Made by a program: the position numbers and the translations under genes. The notes below the pieces were generated by a model. It had not been told where the DNA came from and made no database searches. It saw only the letters and a program-made list of their open reading frames with translations. 64,000 nucleotides of DNA, from positions 124,001-188,000 of the forward strand of contig CAVXXD010000016.1 in the NCBI GenBank assembly GCA_963765625.1, given 5' to 3'. Shown piece after piece: positions 62,426 through 64,000 of the stretch; position 1 is the first letter of the stretch, and each line of letters opens with the position of its first letter. The stretch comes from CAVXXD01 sp963765625. GTDB lineage: Bacteria > Actinomycetota > Geothermincolia > Geothermincolales > Geothermincolaceae.

Positions 62426-62480
62426 TGGTGGTGAGAGGCGGACTTGAACCGCCGACACCTGGAATTTCAGCCCATCAACC
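62426..62480 (-). tRNA. tRNA-Phe(GAA)-like 3' fragment, possible attachment site
   Basis: Reading the minus strand: an anticodon arm TGGG-CTGAAAT-TCCA with anticodon GAA (62468-62466), a variable loop, a T-arm GGCGG-TTCAAGT-CCGCC and an acceptor 3' strand TCTCACC-A-CCA ending at 62426. No GGTGAGA 5' acceptor strand or normal D-arm is found upstream, so only the 3' two-thirds is present. tRNA 3' ends are common integration targets of mobile elements. Confidence 0.6.
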
Positions 62481-62746
62481 TAGTGTTTCTATACGTTTCT
62501 ATCTCTTTCGCTTAGAAACTCGTAAGCGCTATTATCCTCATGATATCCAGGTTCAATCTAACCAAGGATAACTTCATGATTTCTCGTAGTTGCTCGTACA
62601 GCGTCCTATCCATGTGGCGTATATGTGGTGCGCTCATTCAAGGACCTGTTTAACAGAGCTCAAGATTTCTAAATGAGGAGAGCGGTTGGTAACAAACAGA
62701 AGAGCTCAAGGAACCAAGCCTCTTACAAGCCCGGGGCGGTTCACTC
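62481..62746. other. Intergenic, no gene seen
   Basis: About 266 bases between the tRNA-like fragment and the third zinc-ribbon gene. A/T-richer than its surroundings and with no convincing reading frame. No integrase gene is visible. Confidence 0.4.
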
Positions 62747-63844
62747 TTACTTCCGCGGCGCCGGCGAGATGGTGTAGCGGATGGTCGAGAGGTCCAGGTA
62801 TTCCCAGGCAGCCCGCGCCTTCCTTCCCTCCGCCAGTTCGTACAGGGCCGCGAGCCAGCCGGCCAGCAGGTGCTCGCAGAAGGAGTTCTCCACCGTCACC
62901 CGGAAAACGTCCCCCTCGAAGCCGTATTCCACCGGGTTGCCTTGCGCGCGGATGATGATGGCGTCCAGTGCTTCCCGGCAGAACCGGTCCCGGTCCGGCA
63001 ACTCCGCACCACCACCGCGCAGGAACTCCTTTCGCAGGTGGGGCAGACAGAAGGCCTTGTGCGCTTCGACCACCAGTTCGTTGACCTCGTCGCCCAGTTC
63101 GCGGACCAGTTCGCGGATGACCACCATGGGCGTATAGGCGTCGATGTAGATCATGCGCACGCCCCGGCGCACGTCCATGATGATTCCTTCCTTCCTCCTC
63201 CACTCCAGGTCCCGGTAGGCCCGGGGAAAGCCGCAGCGGGGGCAGGTCGCTATGTCGTTGTGGCCAGGCTTGACTGGTGCCAAGTTAACGCCCAAGCGCA
63301 CGGCGATGTCGGGGCGGGAGGTCTCCGGCTCGATATGGATGATCTCGCCGTTGGGCGCATCCCTCCAGGTATGGCCGAAGGGCTGGTCCTCCAGGGCCTC
63401 GATGGCGCCCACGACGATGGCGGCTATCATGTCGCGGTTGAAGGGTTTGCGGATTAGCGCCTCCCCCACCTTCCCGCTCCGGTATTTCACCATCACCACT
63501 TTCGCGTAAGCTATGCCGAATACGATCGCCGTGCGGCAGGCGAAGGTCAACAAGGCCCGCTTGAAGCCGGGGATGCGCGTGATGAAGACCGGCATGCGTC
63601 CAAGGAATACCGAGGTGAACTCCACCGACGCGTTTCGCTGAGCCTCGTAGACCACGTGGCCCAGGGGGATATCCAAGCGCTCCTCGAGGTGCGCGATGAA
63701 CCCGTTCAAGAAATCCGCCTCGATGAAGATGTTGCGGAACTCCAGCCGGGTGCTCCGGCTGGTTATGGTGCCGTTGCTATTCCATTCACTGAGCGCCCGG
63801 AGCAACCCGGGGAAACCGCACTCCCTGCAATCGTAGAAACCCAT
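62747..63844 (-). CDS. Zinc-ribbon protein with internal duplication, paralog 3 (unknown function)
   Basis: 365 residues from ATG 63844, which has GGAGGAGG close upstream; the longer frame has none. Same plan as the genes at 19632 and 20769. Knuckle CRECGFP near residue 5 opens half one (NGTITS, LDIPLGHVVYEAQRNASVEF) and knuckle CPRCGFP near residue 201 opens half two (GIIMDVRRGVRMIYIDAYTP, EVNELVVEAHKAFCLPHL). The end is FRVTVENSFCEHLLAGWLAAL, like TIENYCMDYMMAGTVQGLF in paralog 1. More diverged than the tandem pair and located 41 kb away. Function unknown. Confidence 0.68.
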   Translation of the reverse strand: MGFYDCRECGFPGLLRALSEWNSNGTITSRSTRLEFRNIFIEADFLNGFIAHLEERLDIPLGHVVYEAQRNASVEFTSVFLGRMPVFITRIPGFKRALLTFACRTAIVFGIAYAKVVMVKYRSGKVGEALIRKPFNRDMIAAIVVGAIEALEDQPFGHTWRDAPNGEIIHIEPETSRPDIAVRLGVNLAPVKPGHNDIATCPRCGFPRAYRDLEWRRKEGIIMDVRRGVRMIYIDAYTPMVVIRELVRELGDEVNELVVEAHKAFCLPHLRKEFLRGGGAELPDRDRFCREALDAIIIRAQGNPVEYGFEGDVFRVTVENSFCEHLLAGWLAALYELAEGRKARAAWEYLDLSTIRYTISPAPRK

Positions 63845-64000
63845 GCCCCTCCTCCTTCTTCGGCCACCTTTGTAAATGTGTTGCTCACTTCGTTGGATGC
63901 TGTGAAGAGGGTACGGTTCTGTGGTTCGTTCGATGGATCGTATAAGCACACGGTATCAGCATATGCTTCACTGCGATGAGCGTATAGACATGAAACTTCT

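Noticed and set aside
62488..62746. Integrase or recombinase gene near the tRNA fragment
   Set aside because: No reading frame with tyrosine or serine recombinase motifs is visible on either strand.

Overview
The window looks like chromosomal DNA of a high-GC, deep-branching actinobacterium, most likely an uncultured lineage known from assembled genomes. This is inferred from a PASTA-domain serine/threonine kinase-type gene, many TetR/GntR/MarR regulators, strong GGAGG ribosome sites, several acyl-CoA ligases, and large secreted proteins ending in AEGYTG/AEGCTDG repeats. No rRNA is present. The only tRNA sequence is a 3' fragment of a tRNA-Phe-like gene. About nineteen apparent frameshifts break otherwise well conserved genes, so the assembly probably carries indel errors; those genes are annotated here across the shifts.

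Layout. 1-4138: a CCG-type Fe-S subunit paired with an FAD oxidoreductase, then a Cys-rich ferredoxin-like gene under a TetR repressor. 4206-7881: an HD-GYP phosphodiesterase and a HEAT-repeat protein that share an N-terminal domain. 8038-12553: sfsA, a HAMP-only membrane protein, a GntR regulator, a K+ channel and a metallo-beta-lactamase-fold protein. 12619-15237: a TetR-controlled MacB-type ABC exporter with twin operators. 15298-16433: a class IV aminotransferase and a DUF5808-type protein. 16468-27218: a block of secreted proteins (glycosyl hydrolase, beta-propeller, beta-helix) interrupted by two tandem zinc-ribbon paralogs. 27354-32363: a TPR-like protein, a hydrolase, an ADP-forming acyl-CoA synthetase-like protein, an aldo/keto reductase and a GyrI-like protein. 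32453-36991: a 1512-residue delta-60/InlB-like surface protein. 37292-45269: a second Cys-rich ferredoxin, two AMP-forming acyl-CoA ligases, a PASTA pseudokinase, an SDR and small proteins. 45694-53251: a secreted BNR/TIG protein, an ankyrin protein, DUF488 and nuclease genes, a predicted secreted caspase-like peptidase and a secreted lipase-like hydrolase. 53458-58799: typA, plsC, marR, a hydrolase and a diguanylate cyclase. 58851-62746: an accessory stretch of small membrane proteins, an ankyrin protein, a decayed ferredoxin, a nonsense-broken fic gene and the tRNA-Phe fragment. 62747-63844: a third zinc-ribbon paralog.

The main theme is surface biology. Five secreted proteins with unrelated N-terminal modules each end in exactly four copies of a roughly 105-residue repeat. 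In three of them the four repeat types occur in the same order (A-B-C-D), so the tetrad behaves as a single portable module, possibly for anchoring or adhesion. Other points of interest are a predicted PASTA pseudokinase, a three-member zinc-ribbon family with internal duplication, an N-terminal domain shared by adjacent c-di-GMP and HEAT genes, and an RBS-sequestering leader with alternative hairpins. A second theme is acyl-CoA and redox metabolism under TetR-type control.
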